Assembly: GCF_900589395.1 (NCBI RefSeq)
Contig: NZ_UUIS01000007.1
Location: forward strand, 1 to 32,111
Direction: 5' to 3'
DNA: 32,111 bases
Origin: Pseudomonas viridiflava
Lineage (GTDB): Bacteria > Pseudomonadota > Gammaproteobacteria > Pseudomonadales > Pseudomonadaceae
Below, piece after piece: positions 6,332 through 14,253 of this stretch. The notes below the pieces were generated by a model. That model made no database searches. It was not told the DNA's origin and saw nothing but the letters and a program-made list of their open reading frames with translations. Each line of letters begins with the position of its first letter. Within the stretch, counting starts at the first letter, position 1. The position numbers and the translations under genes are program-made.

Positions 6332-9148
6332 CTAAGCCACTTCTTCTTCCGGCTTGGCCGCTTCTTCACGACGATGAATATACTTCCAGTCGGCCTCATC
6401 GATATAAATACCGTTAGGCCCGCTGCCGGCCTCCAGGTCAATCGCCACATGGGCCGACACCTGCGGCTTCACGCTCGCCAGGATGGGTACAAAGCCCAGT
6501 TGCTGACTGGTTTCGAGCAATGCCGACTGGTTCTTCTCGTCGATGTCCGCGGCCTCGTCGAGGTAATAGGGCAGGCGCACACGCCCGGCCAGGTCGCGGT
6601 CCATCAAGTGCAATAGCAAGTACATGTTAGTCAGCGCCTTGATGGTCATTGTCGTACCGTTGGACGCTGCGCCGTCGATGTCCGTGTGAATCACCGGCTG
6701 GCCATTGACCTTGGTGATCTCGAACGCCAGCTCGAACAGGTCCTTCAGACCCAACTGGTTATGATTGGCGGCCACCAGGCGCGCCAGATACTCCTTGGCC
6801 TCTTCATTCTTCGAATCCTGCTCGGCACTCTGACTGAGGTCGAAGACCGACAGCGTCTCGCCTTCTTCGTACTGGCCGGCGCTGTGGATAATCTGGTCGA
6901 TGTGTTTGAGTGCCTCCTTGTTGGGCGCCAGCACAATCCGGAAGCTCGCCAGGTTGGACACCTGCCGCTTGTTGATTTCGCGGTTGAACAGCGCCAACTG
7001 ATGCTCAAGGCTTTCATAGTCGCTGCGGATATTGCGCAAGGTACGGGCAATGTCGGTCACCGCCGCACGACGTGCCTTGCCCAGGGTCAACGCTTCATCG
7101 GTGCGGTGGGCATACGCATTGATCAACAATTGCAGGCGCCGCTCGACATCTTCTTCGCTGTCGAACTTGGCGACACCTTTAAGGCGCACCTGCGCATACA
7201 AGGCATCGATCTGACCGTCGCAACGCTGCAGCGCCTGCCAGCTGTCCTGATAATCATTGAGTAGGGGCAGCAAGTTATCCACAGAGTCGTCGACATCCTC
7301 CATGAACGGCACGCCATGAGGCAGGTCGGCCGGCAGCAGCTGTCGACGGCGCAAGGCATCGTCCAGCGTGCGCTGCTTGGCTTCCAGATCACCGATCTGC
7401 CGCGCCACCAGTTGTAACTTGGCCGACAACTGCTGAACGCGTTCGGTAAAGGCGTCGCTGGAGCGCTTGAGCTCATCCTGCGCCGCTTCCAGTTGCGCCA
7501 GTTCCGCCAGCTTGCCCGGCTCTTCAGCGCTCAGGGTCTGGCAACGACGGAAGTCTTCCAGCGCCTTCTGGGCATCCAGCACCTGCTTGTACAGCGCCTC
7601 GGTCTGGCTCTTGCTGGCAATGCGGTCGGAGGCCACGGCCTGTTGGGTCTTGAGCTGCTTGAGTTCTTTTTCCAGACGGTCCTTCTGGTCGCGCAGCACG
7701 GCGCGATCCGCCAGGGCCTGCAAGGTCGGGGGTTCGATGCTCGACAGGTTGATCGACAACCCCGGCACCTGGAATTGATCACCCTTGAACCGGTCCAGCA
7801 ACGTTTGCAGCGAGCTGACCCAGGCCTGGCCATCGTCCAGCGCAATGCCATCTTCACCCAGTGGCAGGCTGAACAGCGCACCATTGAACAGGCGCATCAG
7901 CCGCTCGACATCGCCCTGGGAAAACTCCTCGCACAAGCGCGCATAACTGTTGTTGTCGGCATGGTCCAGTTGCTGCTTCACCGACTTCAGGCGGCGCTCC
8001 AGATCACGCAGCCGCTCCTCCAGGTCCTCGGCACTGAATTGCCGCGACTGCGCCAGGGCACCGGCCAGTTCATCGTGGGCGTCCTTGGCGCTGAGCAGTT
8101 GCTGTTCGAGCACCCTGGCATCATCGACCAGGGCAAAGCGGTTGCGCAGCACCGACAGTTCGCCCAGCCAGCGTTGCAGGCTGCTGATCTCACGTTCCAG
8201 GCGCATCAGCTCCTGGGTGCTGTTGCGCTGGTCGTTCTGCATCACATCCTGCTGGGCCCGGTAGTGCTCGGCCTGGATGACCAGCTCTTCCTTGCGTGCG
8301 CCGGAATAGTCCGACCAGGTGCCGAGCAGCGCATCGAGCAAGGGCGAGATACGGTGCAGCTTGCCGCGCAGCACTTCGCGCTGGCGAACGCCCGAGGCCA
8401 GCGCCTCGACCAGCGCCCCGGCCTGCACCAGCGAGTTGTAGTCCTGCTCCATGCGCCGCACATCGCGGAACGCCTCTTCACAGGCGGCAATGTAATCGAC
8501 GCTGCCCGAGCGCAAGCTGTGCTCAAAGGCATCGAGAAACAGCTGCTTGAGCTTGGCGGCGGTGATTTCACGCATGTGCAGCAGGTTGATGAACAGCGCA
8601 CGGAAGGTCTTGAGGCTCTGTTCGCTGGTCGAGCGCAGCGGAATCAGCGTCAGGTCCAGCGGGATCGAGGTGTGTCCGCCGACCAACAGGCGGCGCAGCT
8701 CATCGGGCTTGAGCTCATAGGCTTTCAGGCCGTGGCTGGCCAGGTTGTTGAACAGTTCTTTCTGGCGCAGGCAGGTGTCGTTCTTCTGGTAGTGCCCCAG
8801 GTCCAGCTCGCCCGCATAGGCAAAGAACTGGTGACCAAAGCCGCCCCCCGGCCCGCGCCCGACCACGCCAATCACATGCGGGCCGTGGGCCAGGTTCACC
8901 TCGACCAGGATGTAGCTGGTGTCGGAGGCAAAATAGAAACGCCGTGATTGCTCCAGGCTGTACTTGCCGAAACTCATGTCCGACATGCGCGCCAGGATGG
9001 GAAATTGCAGGGCATTGATCGACGCACTCTTGCCCAGGTTGTTTGCGCCATAGACCGACAGGGGGTACTCCAGCGGAAACAGCCCCAGGCTGTAGCCGGC
9101 GGTGTTGAGCAGGGCAAAGCGGCGAATGCCATAACGTTCCTGGCTCAT
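6332..9148 (-). CDS. mksB: Mks condensin ATPase subunit MksB
   Basis: A 938-residue SMC-like ATPase of the MukB/MksB group, the motor of a bacterial condensin that compacts and helps segregate the chromosome. The N-terminal Walker A is YGANNLGKSAS (G34-S41). The middle ~600 residues are rich in Leu/Glu/Gln/Arg heptads, as in a long antiparallel coiled coil. Near the C-terminus SNGTTMTIKALTNMYLLL resembles the ABC signature, and LPYYLDEAADID is the Walker B with its acidic pair. The start overlaps the mksE stop (ATGA), with GGAG 8 bases upstream. The operon order is mksF-mksE-mksB, and no mksG (nuclease) gene follows: the next minus-strand element is a terminator. A perfect DnaA-box 9-mer lies within the gene at 7275-7283. 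Confidence 0.93.
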   Translation of the reverse strand: MSQERYGIRRFALLNTAGYSLGLFPLEYPLSVYGANNLGKSASINALQFPILARMSDMSFGKYSLEQSRRFYFASDTSYILVEVNLAHGPHVIGVVGRGPGGGFGHQFFAYAGELDLGHYQKNDTCLRQKELFNNLASHGLKAYELKPDELRRLLVGGHTSIPLDLTLIPLRSTSEQSLKTFRALFINLLHMREITAAKLKQLFLDAFEHSLRSGSVDYIAACEEAFRDVRRMEQDYNSLVQAGALVEALASGVRQREVLRGKLHRISPLLDALLGTWSDYSGARKEELVIQAEHYRAQQDVMQNDQRNSTQELMRLEREISSLQRWLGELSVLRNRFALVDDARVLEQQLLSAKDAHDELAGALAQSRQFSAEDLEERLRDLERRLKSVKQQLDHADNNSYARLCEEFSQGDVERLMRLFNGALFSLPLGEDGIALDDGQAWVSSLQTLLDRFKGDQFQVPGLSINLSSIEPPTLQALADRAVLRDQKDRLEKELKQLKTQQAVASDRIASKSQTEALYKQVLDAQKALEDFRRCQTLSAEEPGKLAELAQLEAAQDELKRSSDAFTERVQQLSAKLQLVARQIGDLEAKQRTLDDALRRRQLLPADLPHGVPFMEDVDDSVDNLLPLLNDYQDSWQALQRCDGQIDALYAQVRLKGVAKFDSEEDVERRLQLLINAYAHRTDEALTLGKARRAAVTDIARTLRNIRSDYESLEHQLALFNREINKRQVSNLASFRIVLAPNKEALKHIDQIIHSAGQYEEGETLSVFDLSQSAEQDSKNEEAKEYLARLVAANHNQLGLKDLFELAFEITKVNGQPVIHTDIDGAASNGTTMTIKALTNMYLLLHLMDRDLAGRVRLPYYLDEAADIDEKNQSALLETSQQLGFVPILASVKPQVSAHVAIDLEAGSGPNGIYIDEADWKYIHRREEAAKPEEEVA
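7275..7283 (+). promoter_or_regulatory. perfect DnaA-box 9-mer inside mksB
   Basis: TTATCCACA matches the high-affinity DnaA-binding consensus exactly. It falls in the coding sequence of mksB, so it may be coincidental. A second exact copy lies at 11242-11250. Confidence 0.4.
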
Positions 9149-9819
9149 GCATTGATCTCCTGTTGCTCGTCGGCGATGGCGCGGGCCAGGGCCTGCTCCT
9201 CGGTTTCCTGCACCTCGAAATCGTCGTCTTCCAGTCCGTCATCCACCAGCACCGGTGTCGGCAGCGGCAGATCACTGTGCAGCGCAGCGGCCAGGTCGCG
9301 GTCCTGTTGCACTGACAGGCACACATCCAGAAAACGGTGCATCGGCGGCAGGAAGCGATAGATGCCCACCTCTTCACTGGCAAAGCCCAGCTGGGTCATG
9401 CGGCGCATGATCTTTTCTTCCAGCTCTTCCTGGGTCTGGACCTCGGCCTGCACGAACAAGTCGCGGTACTTGTCCAGCAGCGAAGGCAACTCGTCACGGC
9501 CCAGGCTGCCGCCGTCGAGCACGTTGACCGGATCGCGGCCCTGGTCGGCCAGGTGCTCGACCAGAATGAAGGTGAACAGCGCCAGGCGCTGGGCCGTCTT
9601 GTTGACCTGGGCGGCGGCCAGCTCCGGGACGAAGTAATAAAAACCGCGGGTGTCACACACCAGCTCGAACCCCAGTGCCTTGAACAGCGTGCGGTACTGG
9701 TCCTGCGAGTTGGACAACTGTGCGTACAGTTCCGGGTCGCGGCGGCTGATGTGATAGCCCTTGAACAGCTCGCGAAAGATCGGAGCCAGTTGAGACATTT
9801 CAGACAAATCAAGTTGCAT
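9145..9819 (-). CDS. mksE: Mks condensin subunit MksE
   Basis: A 224-residue accessory subunit that binds the kleisin of the MksBEF condensin. It sits between mksF and mksB, overlapping both (11 bases with mksF, 4 with mksB), so the three are translationally coupled. I prefer the ATG at 9819 (MQLDLSEMSQLAPIFREL), with a GAGAG element 8 bases upstream; an in-frame ATG at 9798 is possible. The body (FKGYHISRRDPELYAQL, LGFELVCDTRGFYYFVPE, then tandem winged-helix-like segments) and the very acidic tail (DDGLEDDDFEVQETEE) fit the MksE/DUF4194 type. The acidic tail after about residue 180 is probably disordered. Confidence 0.88.
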   Translation of the reverse strand: MQLDLSEMSQLAPIFRELFKGYHISRRDPELYAQLSNSQDQYRTLFKALGFELVCDTRGFYYFVPELAAAQVNKTAQRLALFTFILVEHLADQGRDPVNVLDGGSLGRDELPSLLDKYRDLFVQAEVQTQEELEEKIMRRMTQLGFASEEVGIYRFLPPMHRFLDVCLSVQQDRDLAAALHSDLPLPTPVLVDDGLEDDDFEVQETEEQALARAIADEQQEINA

Positions 9820-11086
9820 GTAGGACGCTCTCGGAATTCTCTGGCTGTTCGTTGCCAGCACTGAGCAGGGCGAAGGAGCGCAGGCTGACCCGATGCTCCA
9901 GGGTCAGGTAGTCGCGGCGCTCCAGGCGTTGGCGGGCAAAGCGCTTGTCGCGTGACAGGCGCGAGAACCAGTACAGCAGCTCATCGGTGGCGCCCTCTGG
10001 CTCCTGCTCCAGCAGCCAGTCCATCAGGTCGGGCAAGGGCAGGGCGTCTTCGCAGCGCTCAAGCATTTCCTTGACCGTGCGCGGCGCCCGCGGTTGTTCG
10101 CCGTTGCGCGTGGCGCTGGCCTTGGGAAACTTCGTCGGCTTGGGCTCGAAGTGCGCCAGCGCATAGACATACGCCTCGACCTGGCTGGCGCTGCCCAGGA
10201 ATGTGCTTTGCGGTCGGGTGAACAGCGGCATGGCCGCCTGCGGCAGGGCGTCCAGGCCTTTGCGGCGGATCGCCGACAGCGCCAGCGCCGCCCCCCGGGT
10301 CACGGCGTTATGCCGGCGCGCTTCTTCACGCAGTGGCAGCAGCAGTTCGCGGGCATGGCGCAGGGTCAGCTGTGCGTTGGTCTGCATTTCCAGAATGCGT
10401 GCGTGGGTGCGCAGCAGCATGTCGTCGTCGACCAGGTGGCCAAGGCGCTGCTGCTCGGTCAGCAGGTGCAGCAGCACCTTCTCGACCTTGCGCACGCCCT
10501 GTTCAAAAGCACCGTCAGCGTTGACCAGCTGGATCATGGGTTCGACGTATTCGTCCCAGGTCGCCAGCACCTCGGCGTAGCGCTGACGCAGCGGAATCTG
10601 CCGGTCCTGGGTCTTGGCCCGCTCGGCCACCGCCACCAGGGCCTGTTCGTCGTTGGCGAGCTTTTTCAGCACATCGCGCACGCGCATGTCGAGCAGGCGC
10701 AGCTGCCGCGCCAGGTCATTGGCATCACGAATGTCGAAGGCATCCTGGATATACCCGGCCAGGCGCTCCAGGTGGCGCAGGTACGCCTCGATTTCCAGGC
10801 ACAGCCCCAGGCGATGCTCATGCCGCAGGTAAGACAGAAAGTCGTGGATCTGCGCATTGAGCTCGAAGCGGTTCGGACTCTTGGCCACCGGCACCAGAAT
10901 GTCCAGGCGGATCCACACGTCCAGCAGTTGGGTGATGTCCTGCGCGGTGCTGTCTGGCTGGCGGGCGGCCAACTGCAGGCGCAGCTCGCTCAGGCTCAGG
11001 GTGCCCTGGTCAAAGTGCTCGCACAAAGGCTCCAGCAAGGCCCAGTGTTCGGCCAGGGCGCGCAGGACGCGCTTGGGTTCGATCAT
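9809..11086 (-). CDS. mksF: Mks condensin kleisin subunit MksF
   Basis: A 425-residue kleisin-like subunit that bridges the MksB heads. I prefer the ATG at 11086 (MIEPKRVLRALAEHW) because a TACAAT -10-like box lies just upstream at 11124-11119, which would exclude the longer GTG start at 11149 (446 residues). The longer start has the better ribosome site (GAAGG, 6 bases), so the choice is not firm. The N-terminal ~80 residues look like a winged helix (LSLSELRLQLAAR). A long helical middle follows (LRLLDMRVRDVLKKLANDEQ), and a C-terminal winged-helix-like region contains RFARQRLERRDYLTLEHRVSLRSFALL. It is the first gene of the operon and divergent from holD. Confidence 0.88.
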   Translation of the reverse strand: MIEPKRVLRALAEHWALLEPLCEHFDQGTLSLSELRLQLAARQPDSTAQDITQLLDVWIRLDILVPVAKSPNRFELNAQIHDFLSYLRHEHRLGLCLEIEAYLRHLERLAGYIQDAFDIRDANDLARQLRLLDMRVRDVLKKLANDEQALVAVAERAKTQDRQIPLRQRYAEVLATWDEYVEPMIQLVNADGAFEQGVRKVEKVLLHLLTEQQRLGHLVDDDMLLRTHARILEMQTNAQLTLRHARELLLPLREEARRHNAVTRGAALALSAIRRKGLDALPQAAMPLFTRPQSTFLGSASQVEAYVYALAHFEPKPTKFPKASATRNGEQPRAPRTVKEMLERCEDALPLPDLMDWLLEQEPEGATDELLYWFSRLSRDKRFARQRLERRDYLTLEHRVSLRSFALLSAGNEQPENSESVLHAT

Positions 11087-11118
11087 GACAAGTCGACCGT
11101 GGCAAATGAAAGGCAGCG

Positions 11119-11147
11119 ATTGTACTGCATCGTCCGCCCTGCGTTTC
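11119..11147 (-). promoter_or_regulatory. possible mksFEB promoter
   Basis: Read on the minus strand, TACAAT (11124-11119) is a good -10 hexamer. At 17 bp the -35 position reads GAAACG (11147-11142), which is weak. Transcription would start near 11112, about 26 bases before the preferred mksF ATG. Confidence 0.4.
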
Positions 11148-11200
11148 ACCTCACGCCTTCAACCCCGGTGATCGAGGATGAACGGTGGGCTGAACAGCAC

Positions 11201-11229
11201 TGGCAGTAAACCGGCGCACCCCCTAGAAT
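11201..11229 (+). promoter_or_regulatory. possible holD promoter
   Basis: TGGCAG (11201-11206) and TAGAAT (11224-11229) are separated by 17 bp. A start near 11236 would leave a leader of about 16 bases that contains the DnaA box at 11242-11250. Confidence 0.4.
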
Positions 11230-11241
11230 TGCGCGCCTGAC

Positions 11242-11250
11242 TTATCCACA
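11242..11250 (+). promoter_or_regulatory. perfect DnaA box upstream of holD
   Basis: TTATCCACA, an exact match to the high-affinity DnaA box, ends one base before the holD start codon and lies just downstream of a plausible promoter. DnaA bound there could control holD, which encodes a replisome subunit. Site recognition is direct; control is inferred. Confidence 0.55.
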
Positions 11251-11251
11251 A

Positions 11252-12085
11252 GTGGCTGATCTTTTGCTGACCGAGTCCCGTCGCCGTGCTTATCTGACCG
11301 CCATGCAGGTGGAAAGCTGGCTGCCGCGTACCGAACTGCCTTTTGCAGCCCCGTCGCGGCCGGAATTGTTGGCGCCTGTACCGGTGCCCGAGGCGCCTGC
11401 CGTGACAGCGCCCGTCGCCTCGGCATCCCAGGCCCGTCCTGCGGCGCCCGACATGGCGCCGGCGACTGCGCCGCCCGCGCCACTGCGCACGCCGGTGCCA
11501 CGGCCGAAGATCGAAGTGCCGCGCCCGACGCCTGCCGCTGCGCGCAAGGTGGCCGGTAGCGAAGCGCCCGACGTGGAATCTGCGCCCAAGGTCGTCGTCG
11601 TGCCACCGCCGCGCTTTGCCTTGCAATTGCTGCGGGCCGGTCGCTGCTTGTTGCTGGTCGAGTTATCCACCGGCCAGCCATTCCAGAGCCGCGACCCGAC
11701 CTACCTGTTGCTCAAGGACATGTTGCGTGCCGCCGGCCTGCCTGACAGTCCGCAAATCGTTGGCGAGCCGGTACGCTGGCCGCTGCTGGTGCGCAGCCGC
11801 ATGGATCAGGGCCCGGAAGCGGCCCGCGATTTCGTCCAAGGGTTTGTCGCGGCACGCCTCGAAGAACACCCGTGCACCTGCCTCTGGCTGGTCGGCCTGC
11901 CGGCCGTGCGCTTTGCCGGCGAAGCCGACAGCGAAGCGTTTTACCAGGAACGCCAGGTCCCTGGCCTGGGAACTGTCTGGGCGCTGCCGGGCCTTGAATC
12001 ATTGATGGACGAGCCGCAGCGCAAGGCCGACGTCTGGAAGGCCATGCGCCAACTGATGGCGCGCTGGAAAACCCAAGATGAGTGA
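11252..12085 (+). CDS. holD: DNA polymerase III psi subunit (HolD), pseudomonad type
   Basis: A 277-residue protein located directly before rimI, overlapping it by 8 bases. That is the position of holD in gamma-proteobacteria, and the long pseudomonad psi subunit was described from the equivalent P. aeruginosa locus (from memory). Psi joins chi to the tau/gamma clamp loader and helps hand SSB-bound DNA to the polymerase. The start is GTG at 11252 (residues ADLLLTESRRRAYLTAMQVESWLPR), with no clear ribosome site. Residues about 30-120 form a Pro/Ala-rich, low-complexity linker (PVPVPEAPAVTAPVASAS). The C-terminal ~150 residues look folded (FALQLLRAGRCLLLVEL; WPLLVRSRMDQGPEAARDF). The Pro-rich linker makes automatic annotation as a TonB-like protein likely; nothing else supports TonB. 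Confidence 0.78.
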   Translation: MADLLLTESRRRAYLTAMQVESWLPRTELPFAAPSRPELLAPVPVPEAPAVTAPVASASQARPAAPDMAPATAPPAPLRTPVPRPKIEVPRPTPAAARKVAGSEAPDVESAPKVVVVPPPRFALQLLRAGRCLLLVELSTGQPFQSRDPTYLLLKDMLRAAGLPDSPQIVGEPVRWPLLVRSRMDQGPEAARDFVQGFVAARLEEHPCTCLWLVGLPAVRFAGEADSEAFYQERQVPGLGTVWALPGLESLMDEPQRKADVWKAMRQLMARWKTQDE

Positions 12086-12530
12086 AACCACCACCTTTCG
12101 CCGCATGACCGAAGCGGACCTCGATGCCGTGCTGAAAATCGAGTACGCCGCCTTCAGCCACCCCTGGACCCGGGGCATCTTTACCGATGCCCTGAAATCC
12201 TACGAAGTCTGGTTGATGTTCGAGGGCGCCCAGCAGGTCGGCCACGGCGTCATCCAGGTCATCATCGATGAAGCACACCTGCTCAACATCACCGTCAAGC
12301 CTGAAAGCCAGGGCCGTGGCCTGGGCTACCGGTTGCTCGACCACCTGATGAAGCGTGCCTACGAACTCAATGCCCGCGAGTGCTTTCTGGAACTGCGCGA
12401 CAGCAACCGCCCCGCGTATCGCCTGTATGAACAATACGGCTTTAACGAGATTGGTCGCCGTCGCGACTACTACCCGGCCGCCGACGGTCGCGAAGACGCC
12501 GTGGTCATGGCCTGCACCTTGCTGGACTGA
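12078..12530 (+). CDS. rimI: ribosomal protein S18-alanine N-acetyltransferase RimI
   Basis: A 150-residue GNAT acetyltransferase that acetylates the N-terminal Ala of ribosomal protein S18 using acetyl-CoA. The acetyl-CoA loop is ESQGRGLGYRLLDHL, and the conserved C-terminal half reads ECFLELRDSNRPAYRLYEQYGF and RRDYYP, characteristic of RimI. The length is normal for the family. The start at 12078 lies within the end of holD and the ribosome site is inside holD, so the pair is co-translated. The stop directly abuts the stop of the converging acidic-protein gene. Confidence 0.95.
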   Translation: MSETTTFRRMTEADLDAVLKIEYAAFSHPWTRGIFTDALKSYEVWLMFEGAQQVGHGVIQVIIDEAHLLNITVKPESQGRGLGYRLLDHLMKRAYELNARECFLELRDSNRPAYRLYEQYGFNEIGRRRDYYPAADGREDAVVMACTLLD

Positions 12531-12935
12531 TCATTCGGGCTTGCCATCGAGCGGGTCCAGGTGCGCCAGTTCTTCTTCATCCAGGCCGTGGCCGGCACCG
12601 ATGTCGGCCTGGTCGGTCAGGCTCAGTTCCTGATCGGCAGGGCGGTTTGAGCCTGGCTCGTCGGGCGAGCGGGCGCCGTCTTCGCGAATCAGCGTATCGG
12701 GCTGCAGGTCATCGTCGGTGCCGTGATGGTCGGCGGTCGATGCGCCGGTCAGGCCGGCTTCGCGCTCCCGCTGGTCGGGAAGCTCTTGGCGCAGTGCCTG
12801 TTCAGGCATTTCATCGCCGATGCGCGCGGTATCTTCATCGTCGAAGTCCAGCTCACGTACCGCACCCATGCGATCCTCGTTGTCGTCGATCGGCTCGGGT
12901 TGTTCGGCATTGAAGGGGCGACGTTCTTCGCTCAT
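12531..12935 (-). CDS. conserved acidic hypothetical protein
   Basis: A 134-residue protein with AAGGA seven bases before the ATG at 12935. It is very acidic and hydrophilic (DDNEDRMGAVRELDFDDEDTAR; many Asp/Glu/Gln/Pro) and has no Cys, Trp, transmembrane segment or signal peptide. It is probably largely disordered. I recognise no domain. A protein of this type occupies the slot between rimI and the carbonic anhydrase gene in other pseudomonads as far as I recall, but no function is known to me. It converges on rimI with no intervening bases and shows no terminator hairpin. Confidence 0.8.
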   Translation of the reverse strand: MSEERRPFNAEQPEPIDDNEDRMGAVRELDFDDEDTARIGDEMPEQALRQELPDQREREAGLTGASTADHHGTDDDLQPDTLIREDGARSPDEPGSNRPADQELSLTDQADIGAGHGLDEEELAHLDPLDGKPE

Positions 12936-13026
12936 GACACAATCCTTTTATTTCCAGGGGTCTGTGCGGTGGACCGGCCACGCTGGCGAAGATTCCGTTT
13001 AAATCGGTCAACGGCGGCGCGGCCCA

Positions 13027-13049
13027 TGTGGGAGGCGGCTTGCCGGCGA
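13027..13049 (+). repeat. REP element
   Basis: TGTGGGAGGCGGCTTGCCGG-CGA is a Pseudomonas-type REP head. The same sequence recurs at 14095-14120 and, inverted, at 13887-13912, so the carbonic anhydrase gene is bracketed by REP copies. Confidence 0.85.
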
Positions 13050-13179
13050 CAGGGCAAGTCGTCCCCTCTGTGCACCTGAATCGGGATCAGCCATTACCGC
13101 TGGCTACACGCTATCAATGTAGTGACCCCAACGAGACGGCCCCCGTCATAACCGAGCATCGTCCCTGAGGTAGCACCGC

Positions 13180-13815
13180 ATGAACGCATTACAAGACCTG
13201 ATCGACAACAACGCCCGTTGGGCTGAAGCGATCAATCGCGAAGACCCCGAGTTCTTTGCCAAACTGGCGCGTCAGCAAACCCCTGAATACCTGTGGATCG
13301 GCTGCTCGGATGCCCGCGTGCCGGCCAACGAAATTGTCGGCATGCTGCCGGGTGACCTGTTCGTGCACCGCAACGTGGCCAACGTCGTGCTGCACACCGA
13401 CCTCAATTGCCTGTCGGTGATCCAGTACGCGGTCGATGTACTCAAGGTCAAGCACATCCTGGTCACCGGCCACTACGGTTGCGGCGGCGTGCGCGCTTCC
13501 ATGCAGGACCGCCAGTACGGCCTGATCGACGGCTGGCTGCGCTCGATCCGCGACCTCTACTACGAGCACCGCGCCGACCTCGGCAAACTGCCCACCGAAG
13601 AAGAGCGTGTCGACCGTATGTGCGAGCTCAATGTGATCCAGCAGGTGGCCAACGTCAGCCACACCACCATCGTCCAGAACGCCTGGCACCGTGGCCAGAG
13701 CCTGTCGGTGCATGGTTGCATCTACGGCATCAAGGACGGTCGCTGGAAAAGCCTGGACACCACCATCAGCGGCCTGGACCAGCTCCCGGCGCAATACCGC
13801 CTGCGCCCGATCTGA
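13180..13815 (+). CDS. can: beta-class carbonic anhydrase
   Basis: A 211-residue cytoplasmic zinc enzyme that interconverts CO2 and bicarbonate, supplying bicarbonate for carboxylases. The zinc ligands are C42, H98 and C101 (GCSDARVP and GHYGCGG), with the D44/R46 catalytic dyad. The length and sequence match the E. coli Can type. GAGG lies 9 bases before the ATG at 13180. It stands alone, flanked on both sides by REP elements that could stabilise or end its transcript. Confidence 0.95.
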   Translation: MNALQDLIDNNARWAEAINREDPEFFAKLARQQTPEYLWIGCSDARVPANEIVGMLPGDLFVHRNVANVVLHTDLNCLSVIQYAVDVLKVKHILVTGHYGCGGVRASMQDRQYGLIDGWLRSIRDLYYEHRADLGKLPTEEERVDRMCELNVIQQVANVSHTTIVQNAWHRGQSLSVHGCIYGIKDGRWKSLDTTISGLDQLPAQYRLRPI

Positions 13816-13886
13816 ACCTGTGGAAGGCAGCTCTGCTGGTGATAGCTGTGTGACAGGCGCAGCAGGTGTATGGGCCTTGCTGGCCT

Positions 13887-13912
13887 CATCGCCGGCAAGC
13901 CGCCTCCCACAG
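13887..13912 (-). repeat. REP element, inverted copy
   Basis: This is the exact 26-bp reverse complement of 14095-14120, and the two form an inverted REP pair (BIME-like) about 180 bp apart. It lies 72 bases downstream of the carbonic anhydrase stop. Confidence 0.85.
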
Positions 13913-14094
13913 GATTAATGTCGCCCAAGGTCTCGTGCCTGGCACCGGACTGTGGGAGGCAGCAACTGTCTGGCAATGACGGGTTTACAAGCGCTGCCTG
14001 TCTGTCGGCTGTCCTGGCCTCATCGTCGGATCGCCGCCCGGAGCAAGCCCCGCACAGATTTGATGTGACCCAAAATTTTGGGCCTGGCACTGGA

Positions 14095-14120
14095 CTGTGG
14101 GAGGCGGCTTGCCGGCGATG
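14095..14120 (+). repeat. REP element
   Basis: CTGTGGGAGGCGGCTTGCCG-GCGATG is identical over 26 bp to the inverted copy at 13887-13912 and shares its core with 13027-13049. Confidence 0.85.
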
Positions 14121-14253
14121 GCTATGGAACAGGCGCAGCAGGTGTATGGGCCTTGCCGGCCTCATCGTCGGATCGCCGCCCGCAGCAACTGTCTGGCGAT
14201 GGCGGTATGACCGGCGCACGCGGTGCGTCGGCCTTTGCGCGGGTCAGGCGGTG

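Larger units (their letters stand above)
13816..14253. repeat. duplicated REP-rich spacer
   Basis: This 438-base gene-free stretch is a mosaic of repeats. An unbroken copy of about 42 bp with two mismatches occurs at 13853-13894 and 14129-14170 (it begins ACAGGCGCAGCAGGTGTATG). A block around GCCTGGCACYGGACTGTGGG occurs near 13937 and 14082. A block around CTCATCGTCGGATCGCCGCC occurs near 14020 and 14161, and AGCAACTGTCTGGC occurs near 13961 and 14183. An inverted REP pair lies inside it (13887-13912 and 14095-14120). Short open frames here follow the repeats and look spurious. Confidence 0.8.

Noticed and set aside
7493..8947. Long plus-strand open frame opposite mksB
   Set aside because: It is the antisense shadow of a GC-rich coding region; mksB has clear Walker motifs and coiled coil, while this frame is Gln/His/Leu-rich with no recognisable domain.
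6332..11086. Wadjet (JetABCD) plasmid-defence system
   Set aside because: No JetD/MksG nuclease gene is adjacent and the operon ends in a terminator; a chromosomal MksBEF condensin fits better.
11252..12085. TonB energy transducer
   Set aside because: The Pro-rich stretch is the only resemblance; there is no N-terminal membrane anchor or TonB C-terminal domain, and the position before rimI indicates holD.
13816..14253. CRISPR array
   Set aside because: The repeats are irregular in spacing, partly inverted and match REP elements; there are no uniform repeats and spacers and no cas genes.
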